56,690 nt of DNA from JAKQIM01 sp964633225 (lineage in GTDB: Bacteria; Chloroflexota; Anaerolineae; Anaerolineales; UBA4823). The notes under the pieces were generated by a model that made no database searches, was not told where the DNA came from, and was given only the letters and a program-made list of their open reading frames with translations. Shown here in pieces: positions 24,575 to 32,999 of the stretch (positions are counted from its first letter, which is position 1; every line of letters begins with the position of its first letter). Where the stretch lies: contig CAZWFQ010000018.1 of NCBI GenBank assembly GCA_964633225.1, forward strand, positions 1-56,690. The letters run 5' to 3'. The position numbers were made by a program, and so were the translations under genes.

Positions 24575-24590
24575 TCGGCGGCGATTGTGA

Positions 24591-24596
24591 TATACT
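24591..24596 (+). promoter_or_regulatory. -10 element TATACT of rex
   Basis: TATACT (5/6) lies just upstream of the Rex operator, so the transcription start (about 24603) falls at the left edge of the operator. The -35 is poor. Confidence 0.5.
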
Positions 24597-24606
24597 TGTG
24601 AAACCA

Positions 24607-24624
24607 TTGTGGAGAATTGCACAA
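24607..24624. promoter_or_regulatory. Predicted Rex operator (autoregulation)
   Basis: TTGTGGAGAATTGCACAA keeps the TTGTG-N8-CACAA core of Rex boxes and is flanked by A and T that extend the palindrome to 20 bp. It sits between the -10 and the rex start codon, where bound Rex would block transcription. Additional TTGTG half-sites occur just upstream (24596-24600). Confidence 0.7.
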
Positions 24625-24655
24625 TCCCCCCTTTATCTACCGTGTGGAGCCCGCC

Positions 24656-25276
24656 ATGACAAACAAATCTATTCCCGATATCGTTGTTGGTCGTTTACCC
24701 TTATACCTTCGCACACTTCAACGTATGGCACAAGATGGACGTCAAGTCACATCATCACAAGAATTGGGCGAAAAATTGGGTATTTCGGCTGCCCAGATCC
24801 GCAAAGACCTCTCTCAGTTCGGCGAATTTGGCAAACAAGGCACCGGCTATCAGATCGAATTCTTGATTGATCAGCTGTGCAGCATTCTGCATGTCGATCA
24901 GGTCTGGGATGTGGTTGTTATAGGCGCCGGTGATGTTGGCCATGCTCTGACTCGCTACCAGGGGTTTGCTAACCGCGGTTTTCACATCGCCATGGCCTTT
25001 GACAGTGACCCGGAGAAAATCGGACAGACGATTGGCGAGTATACCGTCCAAGATATCGCGAACCTGGTTCCCATAGTTCAGGCGGCAGGCATTCGCATCG
25101 CCATGCTCGCCGTACCAGCTCAGCAAGCCCAAGCGGTGACCGACCAGCTCATTCAAGCAGGAATCAAATCGATACTAAACTACGCCCCCATCAACCTGTC
25201 TGTACCACCAGGGATTCATGTGCAAGATATTGACCCGGTCATTCACTTACAACGCATGTCTTTCTATTTAGAATAA
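24656..25276 (+). CDS. rex: Redox-sensing transcriptional repressor Rex
   Basis: A 206-residue repressor that senses the NADH/NAD+ ratio. The N-terminal winged helix contains SSQELGEKLGISAAQIRKDLSQFGEFGKQGTGY (about residues 28-62). The Rossmann domain follows with VVVIGAGDVGHALTRY and AVPAQQAQAVTDQLI, and ends with the domain-swap helix. When NADH is high, Rex leaves its operators. I chose the ATG at 24656, preceded by GGAG. Two matching operators are in this window, at its own promoter and before the UspA gene. Confidence 0.96.
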   Translation: MTNKSIPDIVVGRLPLYLRTLQRMAQDGRQVTSSQELGEKLGISAAQIRKDLSQFGEFGKQGTGYQIEFLIDQLCSILHVDQVWDVVVIGAGDVGHALTRYQGFANRGFHIAMAFDSDPEKIGQTIGEYTVQDIANLVPIVQAAGIRIAMLAVPAQQAQAVTDQLIQAGIKSILNYAPINLSVPPGIHVQDIDPVIHLQRMSFYLE

Positions 25277-25318
25277 ACAACAAGGCACAATCCAGAATCA
25301 ATCATCTGGGAATACCCC

Positions 25319-25366
25319 TAAAACGAGAGTGAGGCGATGTATTGACACCGCCTCACTCTCGTTTTA
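25319..25366. terminator. Bidirectional terminator between rex and mreB
   Basis: A perfect 18-bp stem (25319-25336 with 25349-25366, 12-nt loop) carries A4 at the left foot and T4 at the right foot. It serves both convergent units. Confidence 0.92.
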
Positions 25367-25383
25367 GGACAAAGGAAAGAACA

Positions 25384-26391
25384 CTAAACCGCAGGCAAAT
25401 TTCGGCGCAGAATGTCGCGCATCCGAATGCCACGCGACGCCCCTTCAGCCGTACAGGTTAATGGGCTGTCTACCAAATAGGCCGGAACCCCCAATTCCTT
25501 GGTCATCAACCGATCAATTCCACGCAAGAGCGCGCCGCCCCCGCACAGTGCCACGCCGCGATCAATAATATCAGAAACCAACTCGGGGGGCGTTTTTTCC
25601 AACACGCGCCTGGCAGTCTCAATCACAGCTCGCAACGGCTCTTCCATAGCATCCACAATCTCGCCTGTCGTCAATGTGATCGGGCGCGGCAGTCCAGTAA
25701 CCTGGTCTTGCCCCTGGATCTCCATGCTTTGCTCTTCGTCCTGGGGAATGGCCGCCCCGATCTTGATCTTAACCTGTTCGGCGGTTTGTTGACCAATAAC
25801 CAAACCGTATTTCTTACGGACATAAGAGACGACCGCCTCATCAAGCTGCATGCCGCCTGCCCGGAGCATCTCGCCAGCCACAATACCATACATGGCCATC
25901 ACTGCTGCCTGGGTAGCCCCGCCCCCCAGGCACAAGATCATGTTGCCCGAGGGCGTACCAATTGGCAAGTCAACGCCAATAGCTGCCGCCAATGGTTGTT
26001 GGATCAAAAACACTTCCCGGCTGCCAGCCTGAAGTGCCGCTTCATAAACGGCTCTGCGCTCTACACTGGTAACCCCATCTGGAACCGTGATCATCACCCG
26101 TGGGCGAAAGAAAGGAAGCGAGCCGCCAATCTTCTTCAGCAAGTATTCCAACATCGTCTCAGCAACCTGGTAATCTGCAATCACACCGTTCCGCAGCGGG
26201 CGCGATACTTCAATCGATTCCGGCACCCGGCCCAGCATATCCTGAGCTTCTCGGCCCCAGGCCACCATTTTCTGTTCGGTCACAACGATTGCCGCTACGG
26301 TAGGCTCTTCGACCACCACCTGGCCATTTTCGGCAGCTCGCGTATTGACTGTACCCAGATCTATTCCCAGCTCTTTTGCAAAAAGTGACAT
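25384..26391 (-). CDS. mreB: MreB/Mbl-type actin-like protein
   Basis: A 335-residue actin-fold protein. The phosphate-1 motif is LGIDLGTVNTRA near the N-terminus, followed by ITVPDGVTSVERRAVYEAA, QQPLAAAIGVDLPI and the adenosine motif GVALCGGGALLRGID. MreB directs cell-wall growth in elongated bacteria. The start lies 2 nt beyond the atpC stop, so the gene is the last of the M42-atp operon rather than in the usual mreBCD cluster. mreC and mreD are not in the window. Confidence 0.93.
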   Translation of the reverse strand: MSLFAKELGIDLGTVNTRAAENGQVVVEEPTVAAIVVTEQKMVAWGREAQDMLGRVPESIEVSRPLRNGVIADYQVAETMLEYLLKKIGGSLPFFRPRVMITVPDGVTSVERRAVYEAALQAGSREVFLIQQPLAAAIGVDLPIGTPSGNMILCLGGGATQAAVMAMYGIVAGEMLRAGGMQLDEAVVSYVRKKYGLVIGQQTAEQVKIKIGAAIPQDEEQSMEIQGQDQVTGLPRPITLTTGEIVDAMEEPLRAVIETARRVLEKTPPELVSDIIDRGVALCGGGALLRGIDRLMTKELGVPAYLVDSPLTCTAEGASRGIRMRDILRRNLPAV

Positions 26392-26393
26392 AC

Positions 26394-26846
26394 TTAACGA
26401 TTTTTATCCTCGCCCATTCCGAATGGGCGACCACGTTGACCGCTATACCGCCTGGCTGCTTCCAAGCGTAAAGTGGAACGTTTCAACGCAGCCTCAATAG
26501 CCAGGTAAGCCTCTGTATCTGGTGGAGGACCCTGTTTTAGCATTTCTTCAGCACGCTGCCTGGCCTGCTCTGCACGCGTAATATCAATCTCCATTACATT
26601 TTCGGCTGCATCCGCCAACACGGTGATCAAGTCAGGCTGCACTTCAACCACCCCACCCGTCACAGTAAAAGCATGCTCCTGCCCTGCAACCCTCACACGC
26701 AAAAGGCCAGGCCTCAGCGCAGAAAGCAGCGGGGCATGGTTGGGAAGGATACCCATCTCTCCCAATGCCCCAGGAACAAGCACCATATCTGCGTCGCCCT
26801 CAAACACCAGGCGGTCTTGCGACACAATTTCACATCGAATTGGCAT
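26394..26846 (-). CDS. atpC: F-type ATP synthase epsilon subunit
   Basis: A 150-residue subunit with the beta-sandwich (IRCEIVSQDRLVFEGDADMV, PGALGEMGILPNHAPLLSAL, VTGGVVEVQPDLITVLAD) and a C-terminal helical hairpin region. It is somewhat longer than usual, with an extra basic tail (RRYSGQRGRPFGMGEDKNR). It forms part of the central stalk and regulates ATPase activity. It lies 26 nt after atpD, directly upstream of mreB. Confidence 0.93.
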   Translation of the reverse strand: MPIRCEIVSQDRLVFEGDADMVLVPGALGEMGILPNHAPLLSALRPGLLRVRVAGQEHAFTVTGGVVEVQPDLITVLADAAENVMEIDITRAEQARQRAEEMLKQGPPPDTEAYLAIEAALKRSTLRLEAARRYSGQRGRPFGMGEDKNR

Positions 26847-26872
26847 GGCACACCTTTCGCTCCGGCAATGCG

Positions 26873-28276
26873 CTAACCACCTTTTGCCAGGCGCTCGGCT
26901 TGCTCAACGGCATCATCTATTGTGCCGACCATCATAAAGGCCTGCTCGGGCAGTTCGTCGTGCTTACCATCCAAAATCTCACGGAAGCCGCGGACGGTTT
27001 CGCGCAGCGGAACATAACGGCCTTCGCGTCCAGTAAAGACCTGGGCTACAAAGAACGGCTGCGAGAAGAAACGCTCGATCTTGCGGGCACGCGAGACTAT
27101 TAACTTGTCATCTTCGCTTAACTCATCCACGCCTAAGATGGCAATGATGTCTTGCAAATCTTTGTAACGCTGTAGAACGCGCTGAACTTCGCGGGCCGTG
27201 GTGTAGTGCTCGGCACCCACAATCAACGGGTCCAAGATGCGCGAAGTAGAAGCCAATGGATCAACTGCCGGGTAGATACCCTTCTCAACAATCGAGCGTT
27301 CCAAAGCAATTGTTGCATCCAGGTGCGTGAAGGTCGCCACGGGCGCCGGGTCCGAGTAATCGTCTGCTGGCACATAGACTGCCTGCATCGATGTGATCGA
27401 GCCAGAACGGGTGGATGTGATCCGTTCTTGCAGTTCACCCATTTCAGTCGCCAGAGTAGGCTGGTAGCCTACTGCTGAGGGCATGCGCCCCAACAACGCC
27501 GACACCTCCGAACCCGACATGCTAAAACGGAAGATATTATCGATGAACAACAACACGTCGCGTCCCTGGTCGCGGAAATACTCAGCCATCGAAAGCGCTG
27601 AAAGCGCAACACGCAGGCGCACCCCAGGGGGCTCATTCATCTGCCCATATACCATCACAGTGTCTTTCATCACGCCCGACTCGATCATTTCACGGTAAAG
27701 CTGCGTACCCTCACGCGTACGCTCTCCCACACCCGCGAACACCGAGTTACCCTGGTGGACCGTTGCAATTGAGCGGATCAGCTCAGTGATGATGACGGTT
27801 TTTCCAACACCAGCGCCCCCAAAAATACCTGTCTTACCGCCGCGCGTAAACGGTGCAATCAAGTCAATCACCTTGATACCTGTTTCGAAGACCTCCACCC
27901 GCGTGGATTGGTCAGAAAACAACGGTGCAGGGCGGTGAATAGGATAGTACTGCTCAGCCTGCACCGGCCCGCCCCCATCCACTGGGCGTCCCAAAACGTT
28001 GAACACACGGCCCAAAGTAACTGGTCCAACCGGCACCTGGATTGGGTTGCCGGAGGCAAGCGCTGGCACACCACGCTGCAGCCCATCGGTGGTATCCATC
28101 GCCACGCAACGCACCTGGCCATTACCAAGGTGTTTTTGCACTTCTAAAACCAGGGGCAGTTGACCTTCTTGAGGAATCTCAACCGCATCATAAATTTCAG
28201 GGAGGTACCCCGCCGGGAACTCCACATCAACCACGCCGCCTAAGATTTGAACGACTCGGCCTGTTACTTCAGCCAT
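26873..28276 (-). CDS. atpD: F-type ATP synthase beta subunit
   Basis: A 467-residue catalytic subunit. The P-loop is GGAGVGKTVIITELI (about residue 155), the catalytic Glu region is GVGERTREGTQLY, the Walker B is DVLLFIDNIFRF, and the late adenine-binding region is present. The length is normal. It works with alpha, gamma and epsilon encoded around it to make ATP from the ion gradient. It follows atpG and precedes atpC in the standard order. Confidence 0.97.
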   Translation of the reverse strand: MAEVTGRVVQILGGVVDVEFPAGYLPEIYDAVEIPQEGQLPLVLEVQKHLGNGQVRCVAMDTTDGLQRGVPALASGNPIQVPVGPVTLGRVFNVLGRPVDGGGPVQAEQYYPIHRPAPLFSDQSTRVEVFETGIKVIDLIAPFTRGGKTGIFGGAGVGKTVIITELIRSIATVHQGNSVFAGVGERTREGTQLYREMIESGVMKDTVMVYGQMNEPPGVRLRVALSALSMAEYFRDQGRDVLLFIDNIFRFSMSGSEVSALLGRMPSAVGYQPTLATEMGELQERITSTRSGSITSMQAVYVPADDYSDPAPVATFTHLDATIALERSIVEKGIYPAVDPLASTSRILDPLIVGAEHYTTAREVQRVLQRYKDLQDIIAILGVDELSEDDKLIVSRARKIERFFSQPFFVAQVFTGREGRYVPLRETVRGFREILDGKHDELPEQAFMMVGTIDDAVEQAERLAKGG

Positions 28277-28318
28277 GCTCGCCTCCTGAACATGAGAAAA
28301 AATCCAATAAATACCTGG

Positions 28319-29203
28319 CTACGCCAGAGCCTCAGCGCCACCCACAATATCGAGAATTTCGCTGGTAATCCCTTGCTGGCGGGCTTTGTTATACTCCAAC
28401 TGCAGTGCACCAGCCAGGTCGGTAGCACTGTCAGTCGCATTTTTCATCGCTACCATGCGCGCTGCGTGCTCGCTGGCTAATGATTCCATGATCGCCTGGT
28501 AAACTTGCAATGCAGTGAACCGCGGGACGATCGTATCCAAAATTTCTGTTTCGCCTGGTTCATAGATATAAGTCGCAACAGGACCTTTTAAGGCTTCAAA
28601 CGCCACAACTCGACCCTCGCCAGAATCTAGCTCGAGAGGCAGCAGCTGCTTGATGGTAGGTGTTTGCCTGACCATGTTATGATAATCGGTGTAAACTAGA
28701 AAAACCCGATCCACATGCTCGGCCAGGAATTCATCTACCACCAGGCGCCCAATTGCCGATACATCTCCAAACGTAGGTGCAGCAGGCAGATTGCTAAACT
28801 CAGCGATCACATGCTTCCGCCGCCGGAGCAGCATATCCCGCCCTTTGCGGCCCACCGTGATATAGTTGGTGGTGATTGGGCTGTCATCAAATCTCTGCAG
28901 CGCAAAACGTACTACATTCGCGTTGTACGCGCCAGCCAGGCCGCGGTCGCCAGTGATCAAGAGTACCAAATCATTCCGGAACTCGTTGCGCGGCGTAAGT
29001 AGCGGATGCAAACTAGCACGCCCTGGTTGGCTGGCAATGTGCGTTAATACTTGCCAGGCCTTGGTAGCATATGGACGGGTCTGCATCATGGCCTGGACAG
29101 ATTTACGAACCTTGCTGGCACTTACAGCCTGCAAAGCTCGCGTCACCTGAGCGATATTCTTGACGCTGCGTATACGCAGCCGGACTTCTCTTGCGTTTGC
29201 CAT
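28319..29203 (-). CDS. atpG: F-type ATP synthase gamma subunit
   Basis: A 294-residue central-stalk subunit. The N-terminal coil (REVRLRIRSVKNIAQVTRALQAVSASKV) and the C-terminal coil (ASEHAARMVAMKNATDSATDLAGALQLEYNKARQQGITSEI, near 250-290) are typical, and the nucleotide-fold middle contains LLITGDRGLAGAYN. It couples rotation of the membrane ring to catalysis. It lies 21 nt after atpA. Confidence 0.96.
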   Translation of the reverse strand: MANAREVRLRIRSVKNIAQVTRALQAVSASKVRKSVQAMMQTRPYATKAWQVLTHIASQPGRASLHPLLTPRNEFRNDLVLLITGDRGLAGAYNANVVRFALQRFDDSPITTNYITVGRKGRDMLLRRRKHVIAEFSNLPAAPTFGDVSAIGRLVVDEFLAEHVDRVFLVYTDYHNMVRQTPTIKQLLPLELDSGEGRVVAFEALKGPVATYIYEPGETEILDTIVPRFTALQVYQAIMESLASEHAARMVAMKNATDSATDLAGALQLEYNKARQQGITSEILDIVGGAEALA

Positions 29204-29224
29204 GACGTCTTTGCCTTTGAGAGC

Positions 29225-30886
29225 TTAAGACCAGGTCGCTTTGAAACTATCCAGAGCAGAGCGCAGCTCAGTTTCAACCTCGGGGCTGATGCGCCTCTCT
29301 TCAGCAATAAGCTTGCCAATCTCAGGGCGCGAGGTTTCCATATAACGCAGTAAGGATGTTTCCCAATCCCGCATCCGCTCCATTGGCACAGCATCAGCAT
29401 AACCCTGTGTGCCTGCAAAGATCTCAATCACCTGGTTTTCCAGCGACATGGGTTGATATTGAGGCTGCTTAAGAATCTCTTGCAAATGCTGGCCGCGATT
29501 CAGTTGCCCCTGGGTAGCCTTATCAAGATCCGAACCAAACTGCGCAAATGCTGCCAATTCGCGAAAAGCCGCCATATCCAGGCGCAGGCGGCCAGCCACC
29601 TGTTTCATAGCCTTAGTCTGAGCATCGCCACCCACGCGCGATACTGAGAGACCTACGTTGACCGCCGGGCGAATACCGGCATAGAACAGGTTTCCTTCCA
29701 GGTAAATCTGACCATCTGTGATCGAAATCACGTTCGTCGGAATATACGCCGAGACGTCACCGAGCAAAGTCTCAATAATAGGCAGGGCCGTCAAAGAGCC
29801 GCCTGACCCTTTCACCTTGACTGCCTTATAGCTATCGGGTGTTGGCATCGCCTTAATTGCCTCACCCACATTATGCTTGGCCAACGGCCCATCATAAATC
29901 TTGCCATCAGCCGCATCTGCTGTATCAGCCAGGTGATTGGTGAAATTAGCCGGTACGATCACATATTTCTCGGCCAGGCGTGCCGCCCGTTCCAATAAAC
30001 GCGAATGCAGATAAAACACATCGCCAGGGTAAGCCTCGCGGCCTGGGGGACGCCGCAGCAACAGCGAAACCTGGCGATAAGCCCAGGCATGCTTCGAAAG
30101 GTCATCATAAACACACAGGGCATCGCGGCCGGTTTCCATGAACTCTTCACCAATCGCGCAGCCGGCATAAGGGGCAATATACTGCAAAGCTGCCGGCTCA
30201 TCGGCCGCCGCCACCACCACCGTGGTATATTCCATCGCGCCATGGCGTTCTAGTGTAGCCACCGTGCGCGCAATGGCGGCTTTTTTCTGGCCAATTGCCA
30301 CATAAATGCAAAAAAGGTTCTTCCCTTTTTGGTTAATGATCGTATCAATTGCCAGGGCAGTCTTGCCTGTCTGGCGATCACCAATGATCAACTCACGCTG
30401 CCCACGACCAATAGGGATCATGGCGTCGATAGCCTTCAGGCCAGTTTGCACCGGGGTGTCCACATCCCTGCGCTGCACCACACCCGGAGCAATCCTTTCA
30501 ACCGGGCGATATCCACTGGCTTTGATCGGCCCCTTCCCATCGACCGGTTCGCCAAGGGCATTAACCACGCGGCCTACCATCCCATCCCCCACTGGCACCG
30601 AAGCAATTCGGTTGGTAGAACGAACCAGCATACCTTCTTCAACACCAGCGTAATCACCCATGATGATCACGCCCACATGATTCTGCTCAAGGCTGAATGC
30701 AATACCCATTATGCCATTTGCAAACTGGACCAATTCTTGCGAACGCACGCCATCCAAGCCGCGTACACGCGCAATACCGTCGCCAGCGTCAATGACAGTC
30801 CCCATATCACTCACTTCAGCAGAAGGCTCGAAGGCATCGATCTGCCGCTGCAAATCAGCGGTAATTTGGTTGATCAAATCCGTCAT
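29225..30886 (-). CDS. atpA: F-type ATP synthase alpha subunit
   Basis: A 553-residue regulatory nucleotide-binding subunit. The P-loop is GDRQTGKTALAIDTIINQK (about residues 169-187). The arginine-finger region (NVGLSVSRVGGDAQ) and the C-terminal helical domain are present. It is about 40-50 residues longer than the usual 500-510, with a long C-terminal part. I chose the ATG at 30886, which follows GGAGG. The usual atpB, E, F and H genes do not precede it; an M42 peptidase gene lies 16 nt upstream instead. Confidence 0.96.
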   Translation of the reverse strand: MTDLINQITADLQRQIDAFEPSAEVSDMGTVIDAGDGIARVRGLDGVRSQELVQFANGIMGIAFSLEQNHVGVIIMGDYAGVEEGMLVRSTNRIASVPVGDGMVGRVVNALGEPVDGKGPIKASGYRPVERIAPGVVQRRDVDTPVQTGLKAIDAMIPIGRGQRELIIGDRQTGKTALAIDTIINQKGKNLFCIYVAIGQKKAAIARTVATLERHGAMEYTTVVVAAADEPAALQYIAPYAGCAIGEEFMETGRDALCVYDDLSKHAWAYRQVSLLLRRPPGREAYPGDVFYLHSRLLERAARLAEKYVIVPANFTNHLADTADAADGKIYDGPLAKHNVGEAIKAMPTPDSYKAVKVKGSGGSLTALPIIETLLGDVSAYIPTNVISITDGQIYLEGNLFYAGIRPAVNVGLSVSRVGGDAQTKAMKQVAGRLRLDMAAFRELAAFAQFGSDLDKATQGQLNRGQHLQEILKQPQYQPMSLENQVIEIFAGTQGYADAVPMERMRDWETSLLRYMETSRPEIGKLIAEERRISPEVETELRSALDSFKATWS

Positions 30887-30902
30887 TCTACCTCCGTCAA
30901 TA

Positions 30903-31973
30903 TTATTCTGTAAGGCCCGCCACGGTTGCCCCATCCAGGCGTTCGATCAGGGCCACAAGCAGTCTTACGGCATAATCATAATCATCGCGATGCATGATCG
31001 AGCTGTGGGAATGGATGTGACGCGCTGCCACACCGATCACCACAGTTGGAACACCGGTTCCATGCAAATGGATCGCAGCGCCATCGGTTGCGCCGCCCTC
31101 AATCGCCGAAATCTGAACCGGAATATCATTCTCGTTTGCCACAGTCAATAACAGATCGCGCAGCTTCAGGTTGGGGATCATCCGTGCGTCATAGATCAAT
31201 ACCGTAGGGCCCCGCCCCAGTTTAACCGCCGAATCTTCAGGCTTGATACCTGGCACATCCCCAGCTATATCCGCTTCAAGGACGATGGCGACATCGGGGT
31301 CAATGGCCCGCACGCTGGTGGTGGCACCGCGTATGCCCACCTCTTCCATTACCGTGGCAACCCCATAAACAGTGTTAGGGTGAGGTTGATCCTGCAAAGC
31401 TTGCAGAGCAGAGATTACCAACGCCGTGCCTACCCGGTCGTCAAAAGCCTTGGAGAGGTAGGTTTTACCGCCCGCCATCTCAACAAAATCTGCACGCGGC
31501 ACAACCGGGTCGCCCAAACGAACACCAGCTGCCTCCACCTCTTGCCGGCTGGTAGCACCAATATCAATATACATATCCTTGCGCTTGACAACCTTCTCGC
31601 GCTCTTCGGCTGGCAATAGGTGCGGAGGCTTCGCCCCAATCACGCCAATCACATTCCCCTGATGGGTCTGGATCAACACACGCTGTCCCAACAAAACCTG
31701 ATCAAACCATCCCCCCAGCGGCAAAAACTTTAAAAAACCATCTTCTGTGATCTGCTTGACCATGAAACCAATCTCATCCATGTGTCCAGCCAGCATCACC
31801 TTTGGGGCCGCTTCAGCGCCTTGCTTACGGCAGATCACGCTGCCTATTTTGTCCTGCGATAAACTTCCAAGGGGTTCCAGGTATTTACGCACCACAGCGC
31901 GTACAGGAGTTTCATATCCCGGCACGCCAGAGGCTTCTGTCAGATCTTTGAGTAGATTTAAAGTCGAATCCAT
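30903..31973 (-). CDS. M42-family metallopeptidase (glutamyl aminopeptidase/endoglucanase-like)
   Basis: A 356-residue di-zinc peptidase of the TET type. Metal ligands and catalytic acids appear in AGHMDEIGFMVKQ, SKAFDDRVGTAL, ATVMEEVGIRGA, EADIAGDVPG and ARHIHSHSSIMHRDDY. Members trim peptides in the cytosol, often as dodecamers. The ATG at 31973 follows GAAGGG; an ATG at 31988 is also possible. It is the first gene of the unit that continues into atpAGDC and mreB, an unexpected partner for ATP synthase. Confidence 0.92.
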   Translation of the reverse strand: MDSTLNLLKDLTEASGVPGYETPVRAVVRKYLEPLGSLSQDKIGSVICRKQGAEAAPKVMLAGHMDEIGFMVKQITEDGFLKFLPLGGWFDQVLLGQRVLIQTHQGNVIGVIGAKPPHLLPAEEREKVVKRKDMYIDIGATSRQEVEAAGVRLGDPVVPRADFVEMAGGKTYLSKAFDDRVGTALVISALQALQDQPHPNTVYGVATVMEEVGIRGATTSVRAIDPDVAIVLEADIAGDVPGIKPEDSAVKLGRGPTVLIYDARMIPNLKLRDLLLTVANENDIPVQISAIEGGATDGAAIHLHGTGVPTVVIGVAARHIHSHSSIMHRDDYDYAVRLLVALIERLDGATVAGLTE

Positions 31974-32011
31974 TAGGACCCTTCTCATTAGAAAAGTGTC
32001 AGAGCGGTCAA

Positions 32012-32040
32012 ATGATACCTGAAAGAATCAATCTTGTCTA
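32012..32040 (-). promoter_or_regulatory. Promoter TAGACA-N17-TATCAT for the M42-atp operon
   Basis: On the minus strand TAGACA (32040-32035), a 17-nt spacer and TATCAT (32017-32012), each 5/6. The leader would be about 30 nt before the ATG at 31973. Confidence 0.6.
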
Positions 32041-32072
32041 GTTATTCAATAGTCAGGCCTTCTCCACCGATG

Positions 32073-32078
32073 TATAAT
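32073..32078 (+). promoter_or_regulatory. -10 element TATAAT for the degV-family gene
   Basis: GATGTATAATTA, the same context as before tatA. The leader of about 45 nt carries AGGAG before the ATG at 32125. Confidence 0.45.
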
Positions 32079-32124
32079 TACATGCTATTATACGGTATCT
32101 CGTATCCCACCATCAGGAGTAAAA

Positions 32125-32988
32125 ATGACCGCGATCATAACAGATACTACATCTGGTTTGCCAGCAGACATTGCTCAAAAATACCAGATTCCTGTTATTC
32201 CTCAGATCATTACATTTGGTGAAGAATCGTACTACGAAGGCACAGAACTTAATAATGCACAATTTATCAAGAAACTGCGCATCGCCAGTGAATTACCCAA
32301 AACAGCCGCCCCGCCACCCGAGCTATTTATCAGAGAATTTGAGCGCCTGCTGCCATCCAATCAGGCCATCATTTGTATCCATCCATCATCTGAGGTTAGC
32401 GGCACAGTTCGCTCGGCCACAGTAGCCGCCCAAGAGTTTCCCGGGGCCGATATTCGGGTCATAGATACCCGCACCATCGGCAGCCCCCTGGCAACCCTGG
32501 TGCAATTAGCTGCTGAGTGGGCTTCCAGCGGCCTGGACGCAGACAAGATAGAAGAACGCCTGAAATTAATGATCCCGTTCAGCCGGATCTATTTTATGGT
32601 CTCGACCTTAGAATTCCTTGCAAAAGGAGGCCGTATTGGTGGCGCCGCTGCATTATTGGGTAACCTGCTGCAAATCAAGCCCATTCTGGTTTTTCGAAAC
32701 GGCAAAGTAGACCAGTTCGAGCGCGAGCGCACGTACCGCCGGGCCTTTGCTCGCCTGAAAGAGTTAACGCACCAACAGATCTCTGGGGACGGCAACGGTT
32801 ATCTTTCAATCATGCACGCCGATGTTCCGGAAGAGGCGAGTACCCTGGCATCGGACTTGCGCACTGAAATGAACATTTCCCAAATCCCCATTCTTGATCT
32901 GCCCCCCGCTGTGGTCACGCACGGTGGGCCGGGCATCCTGGCAGTTGCGTTCTTCTTACCCCCACCAAAAAGTGGAGGAGCGATCTAG
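32125..32988 (+). CDS. DegV family fatty-acid-binding protein
   Basis: A 287-residue protein matching the DegV/FakB family: N-terminal TAIITDTTSGLPADIAQ, then TAAPPPELFIREFE, SSEVSGTVRSA, RVIDTRTIGSPL, EFLAKGGRIGGAAALLGNLLQIKPIL and THGGPGILAVAFF. In Gram-positives FakB delivers fatty acids to the kinase FakA. No fakA-like gene is in the window. AGGAG precedes the start. It is monocistronic and convergent with ppk1. Confidence 0.92.
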   Translation: MTAIITDTTSGLPADIAQKYQIPVIPQIITFGEESYYEGTELNNAQFIKKLRIASELPKTAAPPPELFIREFERLLPSNQAIICIHPSSEVSGTVRSATVAAQEFPGADIRVIDTRTIGSPLATLVQLAAEWASSGLDADKIEERLKLMIPFSRIYFMVSTLEFLAKGGRIGGAAALLGNLLQIKPILVFRNGKVDQFERERTYRRAFARLKELTHQQISGDGNGYLSIMHADVPEEASTLASDLRTEMNISQIPILDLPPAVVTHGGPGILAVAFFLPPPKSGGAI

Positions 32989-32999
32989 AGTACACAAGA

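Noticed and set aside
24596..24613. TTGTGAA-N4-like second Rex box overlapping rex -10
   Set aside because: The left half fits but the right half (TTGTGGA) is a direct, not inverted, copy, so it is not a proper Rex palindrome.
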